DNA from: Janthinobacterium sp. PAMC25594
GTDB taxonomy: Bacteria; Pseudomonadota; Gammaproteobacteria; Burkholderiales; Burkholderiaceae_D
Reading direction: 5' to 3'
NCBI RefSeq assembly: GCF_019443505.1
Contig: NZ_CP080377.1
Location: 496,001-560,000 of the forward strand
DNA: 64,000 nt
The position numbers and the translations under genes are program-made. Below the pieces are notes generated by a model, which did not search any database, was not told the origin of the DNA, and saw nothing but the letters and a program-made list of their open reading frames with translations. Positions within the stretch are counted from its first letter, which is position 1. Every line of letters begins with the position of its first letter. Shown here piece by piece: positions 35,306-44,264 of this stretch.

Positions 35306-36016
35306 TTACTGCTTCGATGCCGGTTTGGCGTACAGGCCCCTGGCCAGACCATTGTCCGCATCGTCGACTTTCAGGCCGCCCTTGACGACGCGCAAGGCCA
35401 GCTTCTGGAATGCCTGGCCTCTCAGCCATTGCGGGTCGGTGACGGCGAAGGCGGCGATGCGTTGCTGCGCGCGCTCGGGCGGCACGGCCAGCCATTGATA
35501 GTCGGCTTTCGAGCCCTGGCGGCGCAAGCCGGCGCGCACCCAGCGCTCCGACGCCGGCATGCGCACGATGGCGTCGCCGTTCGCCACGCTGACGGCGGTG
35601 GCCGACTTGCCGCTTTGCGCTTCGAATTTGACTTCCACGCCGGCCATCGGCCCCACTTTGGGAAAGCCGACGATGGCCACCCACAGTCCCGCTTCGGCGG
35701 GTTTCTGGATGCGCATTTCCGCTTCCTCGAACAGGCGGAACCGCGGCTCCTTGCCGCCATTGCCCGCCACCAGAGTCACCAGGTCGCCGGCAATGCGCCA
35801 TTCGCCGCTGGCTTGCTCGTCAGTATTGCCATAACTGAGCATCCATTCGAACGTGCCATCCTTTTTCAGCAGCAGTTCGGAACCCGTTTCCATGACGCCT
35901 TGCAGGTAATAGTGCCCGGGCAAGGCGGACGCGGCCTGATCGGCCGCGCTGGCGGGGGCGGGGGCGGAGCAGGCGAGGGCGGCGCAGGCCAGCCAGCAAG
36001 AAAGAGATATTTTCAT
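35306..36016 (-). CDS. secreted hypothetical protein
   Basis: A 236-residue protein with a signal peptide (MKISLSCWLACAALACSAPAPASA-A). The beginning, GHYYLQGVMETGSELLLKKD followed by GTFEWMLSYGNTDEQASGEWRI, resembles lipocalin-like domains that measure a beta-sandwich with an Asp-Gly-Thr-Phe turn. The remaining 150 residues are not recognised. An AAGGACA RBS stands before ATG at 36016, which is preferred over 36040. It is placed between the FTR1 permease gene and the broken alcohol dehydrogenase gene without obvious functional connection. Confidence 0.75.
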   Translation of the reverse strand: MKISLSCWLACAALACSAPAPASAADQAASALPGHYYLQGVMETGSELLLKKDGTFEWMLSYGNTDEQASGEWRIAGDLVTLVAGNGGKEPRFRLFEEAEMRIQKPAEAGLWVAIVGFPKVGPMAGVEVKFEAQSGKSATAVSVANGDAIVRMPASERWVRAGLRRQGSKADYQWLAVPPERAQQRIAAFAVTDPQWLRGQAFQKLALRVVKGGLKVDDADNGLARGLYAKPASKQ

Positions 36017-36088
36017 CGGTGTGTCCTTTTCAATATGCAATTATGGCAACAAAAATCGCATTGCCGTCGCACGACACACCGGCGCGGC

Positions 36089-37126
36089 TCACTTAGCGCT
36101 GAAATCGAGCACCACGCGCGAGGCCACCTTGCCATGTTCGAGCCGGCTGAAGATCTCATTGATGGCCGACAGCGGCTGCAATTCGATCCCGGCCTTGACC
36201 TTGCCGGTGGCGGCGAAGGCCAGCGCCTCGGCCATGTCCTGGCGCGTGCCCACAAAAGAGCCGCGTATCGTCACGCAATTGGCGACGACGTCGAACAGCG
36301 GCGTCGGGAAGTCGCCCGGCGGCAAGCCCACCAGCACGCAGGTGCCGCGCTTGCGCGTCATCGCCACGCCTTGCTGGAAGGCATCGATCGATGGCGCCGT
36401 GATCAGCACGCCGTGCGCGCCGCCCCCGGTCGCTTCGCGCAGGGCCGCCACGGGGTCGCCCTAGCGCGCGTTGATGGTCACTTCGGCACCCAGGGCGCGC
36501 GCGTGTTCCAGCTTGCCTTCATCGATGTCGACGGCCGCCACGCGCAAGCCCATCGCCACCGCATATTCGATGGCCAGGTGGCCCAGGCCGCCGATGCCGG
36601 ACACGGCCAGCCACTGGCCCGGCCGCGCGCCCGTTTCCTTGATGCCCTTGTAGCTGGTCACGCCGGCGCAAATGATGGGCGCGGCCTGCACGGCGGAAAG
36701 ACCCGCCGGAATATGCGCGACGTAGCGCGGGTCGGCCAGGATGTACTCGGCAAAGCCGCCATTCTTCGTGTAGCCGCCGAACTGCGCCTCGGCGCACACG
36801 GTTTCCCAGGCTGCCAGGCAATGTTCGCAATGGCCGCAAGCCGAGTAGAGCCAGGGCACGCCGACCCGGTCGCCCAGCCGCACTTCGGTCACGCCCGTGC
36901 CCAACTCTACCACCACGCCGATACCTTCGTGGCCGGGAATGAACGGCGGCGAAGGCTTGACGGGCCAGTCGCCGCGCGCCGCATGCAAGTCCGTGTGGCA
37001 CACGCCGCACGCTTCCGTCTTGACGAGGATCTGGCCGGGACCGGGCACCGGCACGGGTACGTCGCGCAGCACCAGGGGCTGGCCCAGTTGTTCGACAACG
37101 GCGGCTTTCATGGTAGTGGGGATCAT
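36089..37126 (-). pseudogene. adhP: zinc-dependent alcohol dehydrogenase (AdhP-like) with one premature amber codon
   Basis: The frame is one continuous reading frame of the normal AdhP length (about 345 codons) interrupted by a TAG at 36463-36461. The N-terminal 221 residues hold the catalytic zinc site (GVCHTDLHAARGDWP, FIPGHEG) and structural zinc Cys residues (CGHCEHC and downstream Cys). They also carry the NAD-binding GIGGLGHLAIEYA and the beginning of its binding strand VAAVDIDEGK. After the stop, GDPVAALREATGGGAHGVL continues the same domain without a gap and the C-terminus is intact. The codon in homologues is not known to me; CAG to TAG is a plausible single change. Without readthrough the enzyme lacks its last 120 residues. 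A perfect FNR/ANR box lies at 37234-37247. Confidence 0.85.
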
Positions 37127-37233
37127 CTTGTTCCTTATGAAGTTGGAGTGGCGTCAGTCACGCGCCCTGCCATGGGCTGGTCAACAGACATTTGCGAATG
37201 ATCATATTCTGCTGCATGCGATTCGAAAATTGA

Positions 37234-37247
37234 TTGATCTACATCAA
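37234..37247. promoter_or_regulatory. perfect FNR/ANR box upstream of adhP
   Basis: TTGAT-CTAC-ATCAA matches the FNR/ANR consensus at every specified base. It is 108 bases upstream of the adhP start. Anaerobic control of a fermentative alcohol dehydrogenase is the natural reading. Confidence 0.6.
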
Positions 37248-37251
37248 TGTG

Positions 37252-37425
37252 TGAGCGCACGGTGCCTCAAACTACAAGAGCAGCGACTTGCGTGCGAAAA
37301 TCGCCAGCCAGACCGGCGTTGATATCCCGATCCGTAGCGTGCATTCACTCGGATATGGCTTCGCAGGCGATATGGCAAGATACATGGACGAGCATGGACA
37401 ACTGCTGTTGCATCGCGCTACAGGC
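37252..37425 (+). pseudogene. possible remnant of a coding sequence
   Basis: In frame +1 after a TGA at 37251-37253 there is an uninterrupted stretch reading ASNYKSSDLRAKIASQTGVD and then IPIRSVHSLGYGFAGDMARY, continuing MDEHGQLLLHRATG. It has normal amino-acid composition but no start codon except a TTG at 37288 and no SD. It dissolves into Arg/Pro-rich shadow sequence where it enters the GT-ligase gene on the other strand. It may be the C-terminal end of a gene destroyed by rearrangement at the border of the XrtA locus. It is not recognised. The remaining part of the 306-bp spacer 37127-37432 holds only the FNR box. Confidence 0.25.
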
Positions 37426-37432
37426 CGCCGGC

Positions 37433-39868
37433 CTAGGCCACCGCGCTCACCACGTAGCGGTACTTGCCCGACGCTTCCGCCGCGATCTCGTCGACTTGCT
37501 CGATGACGATGTCCACCTGCGCGCCCAGCCGGGCCTGGAAACCGCTCACGATGGCGCTGCGCGTGGCGTTATCCAGGCGCGCCACGCAGACCAGCAGCAC
37601 GCGCGTGCGCAGCAGGCTTTCCTGGATGATTTTAAAACTGCGCACCTGCGGCAGTTCGCGCACGATGTAGACGAGGGCCAGGCCGTGCATGACGGTGCCG
37701 TCGACGGCCGTGAGGAAATCCGTGCTGCGTCCTTCGATCTTGTGCAGCTGGGGCAAACCGCGGCCGCAGGCGCAAGGCTGCGTGCCCAGCGCGCCCACGT
37801 CGCCCGTGGCGTAGCGGATGAAGGGGTAGTCCCGCGTGGCCAAATGGGTGACGACGATCTCGCCCGTGGCACCAAAGGGCAGCGGCTGGCCCTGGCCATC
37901 GACAATTTCCACGATGATGTCTTCGGCCGTGATATGCATGCCGCCTTCCGGGCATTCGTGGGCGATGAAACCCGCGTCGCGCCCGCCGTAGCCGTTGGCC
38001 ACGGGGCAGCCGAAGGCGGCGGCGATCTGCGCGCGCTGCTCGTCGTACAGGCGTTCGGCCGTGACGAACGCCACTTTCACGCCCAGGCCGTCGAGCGGCA
38101 GGTCGTGCGCGTCGGCGTGGCTGGCGATGCGGCACAGCGCCGACGGATAGCCGAACAGCATGCGCGGACGCCAGCGGCGCAGCTGCGCCACGTAGCCGTC
38201 AAGGCGCGTTGGCGACATGGCAAACGCGGGCAGAAGGGTGGTGCGCAGCAGCGCATCGCGCAGGCGGCGCAGGCGATCTTGCGCCTGCAGTTCGATGGGC
38301 GAGCCCCACAGGACGGCTTCGCGGTCGCCGATGTCGACGCCCCACCAGCGCGTGGCGCGCCACTTGGCGGCGATGTCGTGGCTGATCCTGCGCCGTCCCA
38401 GGAAAAACTGCAGCGGCTCGCCGCTGGAGCCGCCCGTGGCGAACGGGCGCAAACCCACGGCGCGGGCGGACTTGAAGCTGTCGCGCGCGCTGGCGATATC
38501 CGCCTTGCGCAGCAGCGGCAGGCGCGACAGGTCGGCCAGTTGCCTGACCTGACCTGGATCGAAGCCGCTGCGGGCGAACAGCGCGCGGTAGTAGGGCACG
38601 TGCGCGCCCGCATGGCGCAGCAGATGGCGCAGGCGCGCCAGCTGCCACTCCCGCAGCTGCTCCGCGCTCCACCACTGCGAGCGTTCCAGGCGGCGCAGCA
38701 GGCGCGTGCTGTGGTGGCCCTTGAACCATTCATGCAGGGGAAACAGCCACTGCGCGACGAGGCGCGTGTAGGCGCCCGGGCGCGGCGCGGCGCGGATGCG
38801 GCGGTAATGCGCGGCCAGCCTGGGGGCGATGCCGGCCCAGCCGAAAGTGGCGGCGTGCGCCAGGCCCGCGTCGACCAGCGCCCGCGCGCGGAGCGGGTCG
38901 CGCAGCAGCGCCACGATGGCCTGCGCCATGGCGGCCGGATCGCCGGGCGGCACCAGCAACGCCGTCACGCCGTCGTGCAGCAGGACGGGGATGCCGCCCA
39001 CGTTGGTGCTGACGACGGGCACGCCGCAGGCCAGCGCTTCGAGCACGGAAATGGGCATGTTGTCGGCCAGGCTAGGGTTGAGGACGATGTCGCTGGCCTG
39101 GTACAGGGCCGGCATGGCGGCATTGTCGACGGGGCCGGCGAAGCGCACGCCAGCGTCCACACCCAAAGATCTGGCCAGGCGCGCCAGCGCCGCACGCTGC
39201 GGTCCGGCGCCGGCCAGCACCAGGCGCGCCTTGGGATAGCTTAGTCGCACGATGGCAAAGGCGCGCACGGCGCTGGCATTGTCGTACAGCTGTTCCAGGT
39301 GGCGCGCCACGAGGATGCACGGGCCGGCGTCGCCAGGCGCACGCGGCGCGGCCGGCGTAAAGCGCTGCAAGTCCACCACGTTCGGCACGATGTGGGCCGT
39401 ATGGCCATATTGCTCGAAAATGCCGGCTAGGTAGGCCGAGGGCACGACGATGGCGCTGGCGCGGCGCAGGCTCATGGAGACCAGGCGCGGCGAGCGGGCG
39501 AAAAAGGCGGCCGCTTCGCCGCCCCGGTAGTTGAGCAGGGCGGGCTTGCCTTTCAGGCTGGCGATCCACAATGCCGGCGCCGCGTGCAGATGCCAGGACC
39601 AGCCGGAATTGGCCATGATGTGGAACAGGTCCACCGTATTGGCCGTGCGCCACAGGCGCCACAGGTGCACGGGCAGGCGCAGCGCCGCGCGCAGGTAGCG
39701 GATGCGCGCCAGCCAGCGCGGCAGCAAGGGGCCGTTGACGGCCAGCAGCTGCACTTGCGCGCCGTCGTCGCGCAGCTTGCGCGCCAGTTGCGCCGTCTGG
39801 TTCGCCATGCCGCCGGCCGGCGGCGGCAGCGGGCCGACCAGCGCGATGCGCAAGCCCGTGAAGATCAT
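37433..39868 (-). CDS. glycosyltransferase (GT4)-CapK/PaaK-like ligase fusion protein
   Basis: One 811-residue open frame. Residues 1 to about 395 are a GT4 glycosyltransferase (PLPPPAGGMANQTAQLA at the N-terminus, the ILVARHLEQLYDN turn, and the donor-site DIVLNPSLADNMPISVLEALACGVPVVS). Residues from about 400 to 811 are a phenylacetate-CoA ligase/CapK-like adenylate-forming domain: HAGAHVPYYRALF, the nucleotide loop FATGGSSGEPLQFF near 478, NGYGGRDAGFIAHECPEGGMH and RYATGDVG. The junction region (TRLVAQWLFPLHEWFKGHHS) has no ATG/GTG that could start the second domain, so it is a true fusion. The ATG at 39868 overlaps the preceding stop by 4 bases. A role in attaching an acyl or amino group to the exopolysaccharide is inference. 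Confidence 0.85.
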   Translation of the reverse strand: MIFTGLRIALVGPLPPPAGGMANQTAQLARKLRDDGAQVQLLAVNGPLLPRWLARIRYLRAALRLPVHLWRLWRTANTVDLFHIMANSGWSWHLHAAPALWIASLKGKPALLNYRGGEAAAFFARSPRLVSMSLRRASAIVVPSAYLAGIFEQYGHTAHIVPNVVDLQRFTPAAPRAPGDAGPCILVARHLEQLYDNASAVRAFAIVRLSYPKARLVLAGAGPQRAALARLARSLGVDAGVRFAGPVDNAAMPALYQASDIVLNPSLADNMPISVLEALACGVPVVSTNVGGIPVLLHDGVTALLVPPGDPAAMAQAIVALLRDPLRARALVDAGLAHAATFGWAGIAPRLAAHYRRIRAAPRPGAYTRLVAQWLFPLHEWFKGHHSTRLLRRLERSQWWSAEQLREWQLARLRHLLRHAGAHVPYYRALFARSGFDPGQVRQLADLSRLPLLRKADIASARDSFKSARAVGLRPFATGGSSGEPLQFFLGRRRISHDIAAKWRATRWWGVDIGDREAVLWGSPIELQAQDRLRRLRDALLRTTLLPAFAMSPTRLDGYVAQLRRWRPRMLFGYPSALCRIASHADAHDLPLDGLGVKVAFVTAERLYDEQRAQIAAAFGCPVANGYGGRDAGFIAHECPEGGMHITAEDIIVEIVDGQGQPLPFGATGEIVVTHLATRDYPFIRYATGDVGALGTQPCACGRGLPQLHKIEGRSTDFLTAVDGTVMHGLALVYIVRELPQVRSFKIIQESLLRTRVLLVCVARLDNATRSAIVSGFQARLGAQVDIVIEQVDEIAAEASGKYRYVVSAVA

Positions 39869-41094
39869 GGCGCCACTCCCGCCGCCCTGCGCGCCGCGGC
39901 CACGCGCGCATACACGGGCGCATAGCGGCCCACGCTGGCGCCCCAGCTGCGCTCCATCTCGACAAACGCGCGCGCCTGACGCCGCAGCAGCGGCCAGCTG
40001 TCGGGCGCCAGCAGCAGGTGCAATACCGCCTGCGCCAGCGCCTCGGCGTCGCCGGCGCGAAACAGCATGCCCGTCTTGCCATGGTCGACCAGTTCGCGGT
40101 GGCCGCCCACGTCGGACGCCACCACGAGGCGGCCCTGCGCCATCGCCTCTAACGGTTTCAAGGGCGTCACCAGCTCCGTCAGGCGCATGGGCAGGCGCGG
40201 ATACACGCAGATGTCGATCAGCTGATAATACGCGGCCACCTGCGCATGCGGCACTCTGCCCGCGAAGACCACGGCGTGCTCCAGGTCCAGTTGCGCCGCC
40301 AGCGCGCGCAGCGCCGCTTCCTGCGGGCCGCCGCCGGCCAGCAGCAGGCGCAGCGCCGGCTGCGCCGCCAGCAGGCGTGGCATGGCGCGCAGCAGCAGGG
40401 CCAGGCCCTCGTAGGCGTAGAACGAGCCGATGAAGCCGATGACCAGGTGGCCATGCAGGCCCAGTTTGTGCGCCAGCCACAGGTCGCCGGGCGCCGTGGT
40501 GCTGAAGGCGAGCGCATCGACGGCGTTCGGGATCACCGTGATTTTATGCGCGGGCACGCCGCGCGCACACAGCTCGCGCCGCAAACCGTCGCAGATGGTG
40601 GTGATGGCGTCGGCGCGGCGCAGCGCATAGGTTTCCAGCGCCCGCGTGAGCCGGTAGCGCAAGCCGCCGGGCCGGCTGCTGCCATGGTCGGCGGCCGCGT
40701 CTTCCCAGAAGGCGCGCACTTCATATACGACGGGGATGCCCAGCGCGCGGCCCGCGTTTAGCGCTGCAATGGCATTGAGCGCAGGCGAATGCGCATGCAG
40801 GATGTCGGGCCTGGCTTGCCGCGCCAGCTGGCGCAGGCGCACGGCCAGGCCGACGATGACGGCCACTTGCCGCAGCACGGGCAGGCGCGCCCACCAGCGT
40901 GCATTCGGCGCCGTGCGGTAGAAATGCCAGCCGTCGACCAGCTGCTGCGCGCTGTCGGACGGCCCCTGCTTGGCACTGGTGAGTTGCGTCGTGTGCCAGC
41001 CCAGCGCGCGCTGCTGCCGCAGGATGGCCAGGGTGCGAAACGTGTAGCCGCTGTGCAGCGGCAGCGAGTGGTCGAGGATGTGCAGGATGCGCAT
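39865..41094 (-). CDS. exosortase A-associated glycosyltransferase (TIGR04063 type)
   Basis: A 409-residue GT4 enzyme beginning MRILHILDHSLPLHSGYTFR, the N-terminus characteristic of PEP-CTERM/exosortase-linked glycosyltransferases. The donor-binding half has VIGFIGSFYAYEG, LLLAGGGPQE, and the variant EAMAQGRLVVASDVGGHRELV near the C-terminal region. The ATG at 41094 is four bases downstream of the amidotransferase stop; the longer frame to 41145 has an Arg-rich unlikely extension. It overlaps the GT-ligase start by 4 bases. Confidence 0.88.
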   Translation of the reverse strand: MRILHILDHSLPLHSGYTFRTLAILRQQRALGWHTTQLTSAKQGPSDSAQQLVDGWHFYRTAPNARWWARLPVLRQVAVIVGLAVRLRQLARQARPDILHAHSPALNAIAALNAGRALGIPVVYEVRAFWEDAAADHGSSRPGGLRYRLTRALETYALRRADAITTICDGLRRELCARGVPAHKITVIPNAVDALAFSTTAPGDLWLAHKLGLHGHLVIGFIGSFYAYEGLALLLRAMPRLLAAQPALRLLLAGGGPQEAALRALAAQLDLEHAVVFAGRVPHAQVAAYYQLIDICVYPRLPMRLTELVTPLKPLEAMAQGRLVVASDVGGHRELVDHGKTGMLFRAGDAEALAQAVLHLLLAPDSWPLLRRQARAFVEMERSWGASVGRYAPVYARVAAARRAAGVAP

Positions 41095-41098
41095 GGCG

Positions 41099-43051
41099 TC
41101 ACTCCACCGCCATGGCCGGCGCGGGCACCGGCGCCTGGCGGCCATCGACGGGCAACACCTGGCGCAAAAAGGCTTCGAACATCAGCAGCGCCCACAGTGG
41201 CGCGCTGTAGTCGCGCCGCCCGCTCGCGTGCTGATCGAGCAGCACGCGCACGTAGTCCATGTCGAACAGGCCGCATTGCGCCAGCGTAGGCCCCAGCAGC
41301 CGCTGTTGCAGGCGCTGGCGCAGCGGGCCGCGCAGCCAGTCCGCCAGCGGCACGGAAAAGCCCATCTTCTGGCGGTACAGCAGGGTGTCGGGCAGCAGCG
41401 GGCGCAGGGCTTTTTTCAGCAGGTACTTGCCTTCGCCGCGCCGCAGCTTGAATTGCGGCGGCAGGCCGGACATCCACGCCACCAGTTCATGGTCGAGCAG
41501 GGGCGAGCGCACTTCCAGCGCATGCGCCATGCTGGCCCGGTCGACTTTCGTGAGGATGTCGCCGGGCAGGTAGGTTTTCAGGTCCAGGTACTGCACCTGC
41601 GACAGCGGATCTTGCGCGGGGCTGGCCAGCGCGTGGCGGCGCAGCACTTCGACGGCACGGTAGCCTTGCAGGCTGCGCCGCAGTTCGGGGCTGAACAAAC
41701 GCGCGCGCATGGCGTCGCCCAGCAGGCTGACGCCGTGAAAATACGCGTCCGTCGTGTCGCGCGCCAGGCCTTCGAAGGTGGTCTTGGCGCGCAGGAAGCG
41801 CGGCGCCCAGTCGGCCTTCGGATACAGCCGCCCCAGGGTGCCGAACAGCGACTGGCGCAGGCCGGCCGGCAGCAAGGGGTCCATCGCCTTGCGCACTTTT
41901 TCTTCGCGCGTGTGCAGGCGGTAGCGCCGGTAGCCGGCCAGGCTTTCATCGCCTCCATCGCCCGACAGGGCCACCGTGACGCGCTGGCGCGCCAGCTGGC
42001 AGACCCGGTAGGTGGGCATGGCGGAACTGTCGGCAAACGGTTCGTCGTACAGGTTGGCCAGCAGGTCGATCAGCTCGAAGTCGTTTTGCTCGACCTGGCG
42101 CGCGTGGTGCGCCGTGCCGTAGCGGCGCGCCACCAGGTCGGCGTAGCGCGCCTCGTTGTACGCCGGGTCGCCGAACGAGATGGAGCAGGTGTTGACGGGC
42201 GTGGCGCTGGCCCCGGCCATCAGCGCCACGACGGCGCTCGAATCGACGCCGCCGGAGAGGAAGGCGCCCAGCGGCACTTCGGCCACCATGCGGATGCGCA
42301 CCGCTTCGCGCAGGCGCGCCAGCAGTTCGTCGGCCGCCTGCGCTTCGCTGGCGGGCGGATTCGGCGTAAACGGAATGTCCCAGTACGATTGCGGCGCGGG
42401 CAGCGGCTGGCCGGCGCGGATGGACAGGGTATGCCCGGGCGGCAGCTTGCGCGCATGCTGGAAGATGCTGCGCGGCTCGGGCACGTAGCCGTAGGCGAAA
42501 TACTCTTCCACGGCCAGCGGATCGAGCACGCGCGGCATGGCCGGATGCGCGAGCAGGGCTTTGAGTTCGGAGCCGAACAGCAGGGTGCCGTCCTGCGCCT
42601 CGCCGTAGTACAGGGGTTTGACGCCCAGGCGGTCGCGCGCCAGGAACAGCAGGTGGCGCCGGCGGTCCCACAGGGCGAAGGCGAACATGCCGCGCAGGCG
42701 CCGCACGCATTGTTCTCCCCACTGCTCCCAGGCGTGGACGATGACTTCCGTGTCGCTGCTGGTGCGGAAAGTGTGGCCGAACTGGCGCAGTTCGGCCATC
42801 AGACTGCGGTAATTATAGATTTCGCCATTGAAGACGATGGCGATGCTGCGGTCGGCGTTGAACAGCGGCTGCTGGCCGCTGGCCAGGTAGATCACGGACA
42901 GGCGCCGGTGCGCCAGGCCCAGTCCCGGCTCGCGGTGCAATCCCCCTTCGTCCGGCCCGCGGTGGCGCAGGCTGTGGTTCATGCGCGCCAGCAGCAGCAC
43001 GTCGATGTCGCGCTGGCCCTGCAAATCAAAGATGCCGCTGATGCCGCACAT
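41099..43051 (-). CDS. asparagine synthase-like amidotransferase, exosortase A system-associated
   Basis: A 650-residue class II glutamine amidotransferase with nucleophile Cys2 (MCGISGIFDLQ) after Met removal. It has the N-terminal Ntn domain to about residue 215 (RHRGPDEGG, FNGEIYNYRSL) and an AsnB-type synthetase domain with the PP-loop GAFLSGGVDSSAVVALM at about 265. It is the eps_aminotran-type protein found in XrtA loci, probably amidating a uronic or amino acid residue of the polysaccharide. It starts 10 bases after the preceding glycosyltransferase gene. Confidence 0.9.
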   Translation of the reverse strand: MCGISGIFDLQGQRDIDVLLLARMNHSLRHRGPDEGGLHREPGLGLAHRRLSVIYLASGQQPLFNADRSIAIVFNGEIYNYRSLMAELRQFGHTFRTSSDTEVIVHAWEQWGEQCVRRLRGMFAFALWDRRRHLLFLARDRLGVKPLYYGEAQDGTLLFGSELKALLAHPAMPRVLDPLAVEEYFAYGYVPEPRSIFQHARKLPPGHTLSIRAGQPLPAPQSYWDIPFTPNPPASEAQAADELLARLREAVRIRMVAEVPLGAFLSGGVDSSAVVALMAGASATPVNTCSISFGDPAYNEARYADLVARRYGTAHHARQVEQNDFELIDLLANLYDEPFADSSAMPTYRVCQLARQRVTVALSGDGGDESLAGYRRYRLHTREEKVRKAMDPLLPAGLRQSLFGTLGRLYPKADWAPRFLRAKTTFEGLARDTTDAYFHGVSLLGDAMRARLFSPELRRSLQGYRAVEVLRRHALASPAQDPLSQVQYLDLKTYLPGDILTKVDRASMAHALEVRSPLLDHELVAWMSGLPPQFKLRRGEGKYLLKKALRPLLPDTLLYRQKMGFSVPLADWLRGPLRQRLQQRLLGPTLAQCGLFDMDYVRVLLDQHASGRRDYSAPLWALLMFEAFLRQVLPVDGRQAPVPAPAMAVE

Positions 43052-43061
43052 GGGAGGCCTT

Positions 43062-44264
43062 TCAGGGATAAGTGGACAGGGGAGAGGGCTGGCGCGCGCC
43101 CGTCAGGCGGTCGTACACGGCCAGGTAGGCGCCGGCCATGGCGGGCAGGCTGTGCTCGGCCAGCACCTGGCGGCGCCCGCGCGCGCCGTGGCGCGGCCCC
43201 AGTTCGGGCATGCTGTAGTAGTCGAGCATGGCGTCGGCCAGCATTTCGGGAGAGCCGGGCGGCACCAGTGTGCCGCTCCAGCCCGACTGCACCAGTTCCG
43301 CGTTGCCGCCCACCTGCGTGGCGACGATGGGCAGTCCCGTCGCCATCGCTTCGAGGATGGTGTTCGAACTGCCTTCGGCCAGCGAGGGCAGCACGAACAG
43401 GTCCATGGCGCGCAGCAGCTGCGCCACGTCGTCGCGCGCGCCGGGCAGCCAGGCCAGATGGGCCACGCCGGCCTGTCGCAGCAGCTCCAGGCAGGCCTGG
43501 CGGCACGGCCCGTCGCCGACGATGATCAGGCGCAGGCGCGCGCGGGCGCCCGGCTGCGCCAGCAACAGCAGGAACGCCCGTACCAGCGAGGCATGGTCCT
43601 TGACGGCGGCCATGCGGCCCACGCTGCCAATGACGAAGGCGCCGTTGCACAGGAAGCCGGGCGGCCCGACGGCGGCCGGCGGCCCCAGGCGCGGATGGAA
43701 TTGCACGCTGTCGACGCCATTGCCGATGTGCGATACCTGCGCGGGCGCCGCGCCGATGACGTCCACCAGCCATTGTCCCAGGTCGGCGCTGACGGCGATG
43801 AAGTGCTGCACCAGCGGCAGCATGCATTTGCGCAGCAGCCGGTATTTGCGGCGGGTGCCGTGCAAGTCGCTCATGTCGCGCCCGTGTTCGCCATGCACGC
43901 GCAGGCGCACGCCGGCCAGGCAGGCCAGCAGTTGCGCTTCGAGGCAGCCCAGGTTGCGCGTGTGCACGAGTGTCGGGCGCAGCTGTTTCAGCACGCGGTA
44001 CAGGCGCAGGTAGTGGCGCCAGTCCTTGCCCTCGCGCTTGTCCAGGCTGATGACATCGACACCGGGCGTGGTCAGGCGCTGGCGAAACGCGGTGGCGTTC
44101 TTCAGGCAGACGATGGCGTGCCGGTAGCGTTCGGGCGGCAGATGGTTGATCAGGTTCACCAGGCCGTTTTCCAGCCCGCCCACGTCGAGTTGGTGGATCA
44201 CGTGCACGATCAGCGGGGCGCTGTTGGCCTCCCGTGTGCGGCCAGCATCCGTGTCAAGGGCCAT
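43062..44264 (-). CDS. exosortase A-associated glycosyltransferase (TIGR03088 type)
   Basis: A 400-residue GT4 enzyme. Characteristic beginning PLIVHVIHQLDVGGLENGLV and FRQRLTTPGVDVISLDKREGKD; donor half has IGSVGRMAAVKDHASLVRAF, LIIVGDGPCR and the LPSLAEGSSNTILEAMATGLPIVAT motif with the general-acid Glu region. Start codon at 44264 overlaps the XrtA gene by 11 bases; the longer frame to 44501 is the shadow of that gene. Confidence 0.9.
   Translation of the reverse strand: MALDTDAGRTREANSAPLIVHVIHQLDVGGLENGLVNLINHLPPERYRHAIVCLKNATAFRQRLTTPGVDVISLDKREGKDWRHYLRLYRVLKQLRPTLVHTRNLGCLEAQLLACLAGVRLRVHGEHGRDMSDLHGTRRKYRLLRKCMLPLVQHFIAVSADLGQWLVDVIGAAPAQVSHIGNGVDSVQFHPRLGPPAAVGPPGFLCNGAFVIGSVGRMAAVKDHASLVRAFLLLLAQPGARARLRLIIVGDGPCRQACLELLRQAGVAHLAWLPGARDDVAQLLRAMDLFVLPSLAEGSSNTILEAMATGLPIVATQVGGNAELVQSGWSGTLVPPGSPEMLADAMLDYYSMPELGPRHGARGRRQVLAEHSLPAMAGAYLAVYDRLTGARQPSPLSTYP

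Noticed and set aside
11599..36463. Amber codons as sense codons (recoding) because two genes carry in-frame TAG
   Set aside because: TAG is used as the ordinary final stop elsewhere in the window (11856, the ribonuclease gene, the chain-length gene). One of the two genes also has a frameshift. Independent mutations explain the data better.
37433..40480. A 1015-residue minus-strand frame covering the GT-ligase gene
   Set aside because: Its first 200 residues are an Arg/Ala/Gly-rich shadow of the glycosyltransferase gene at 39865-41094; the real start is the ATG at 39868.
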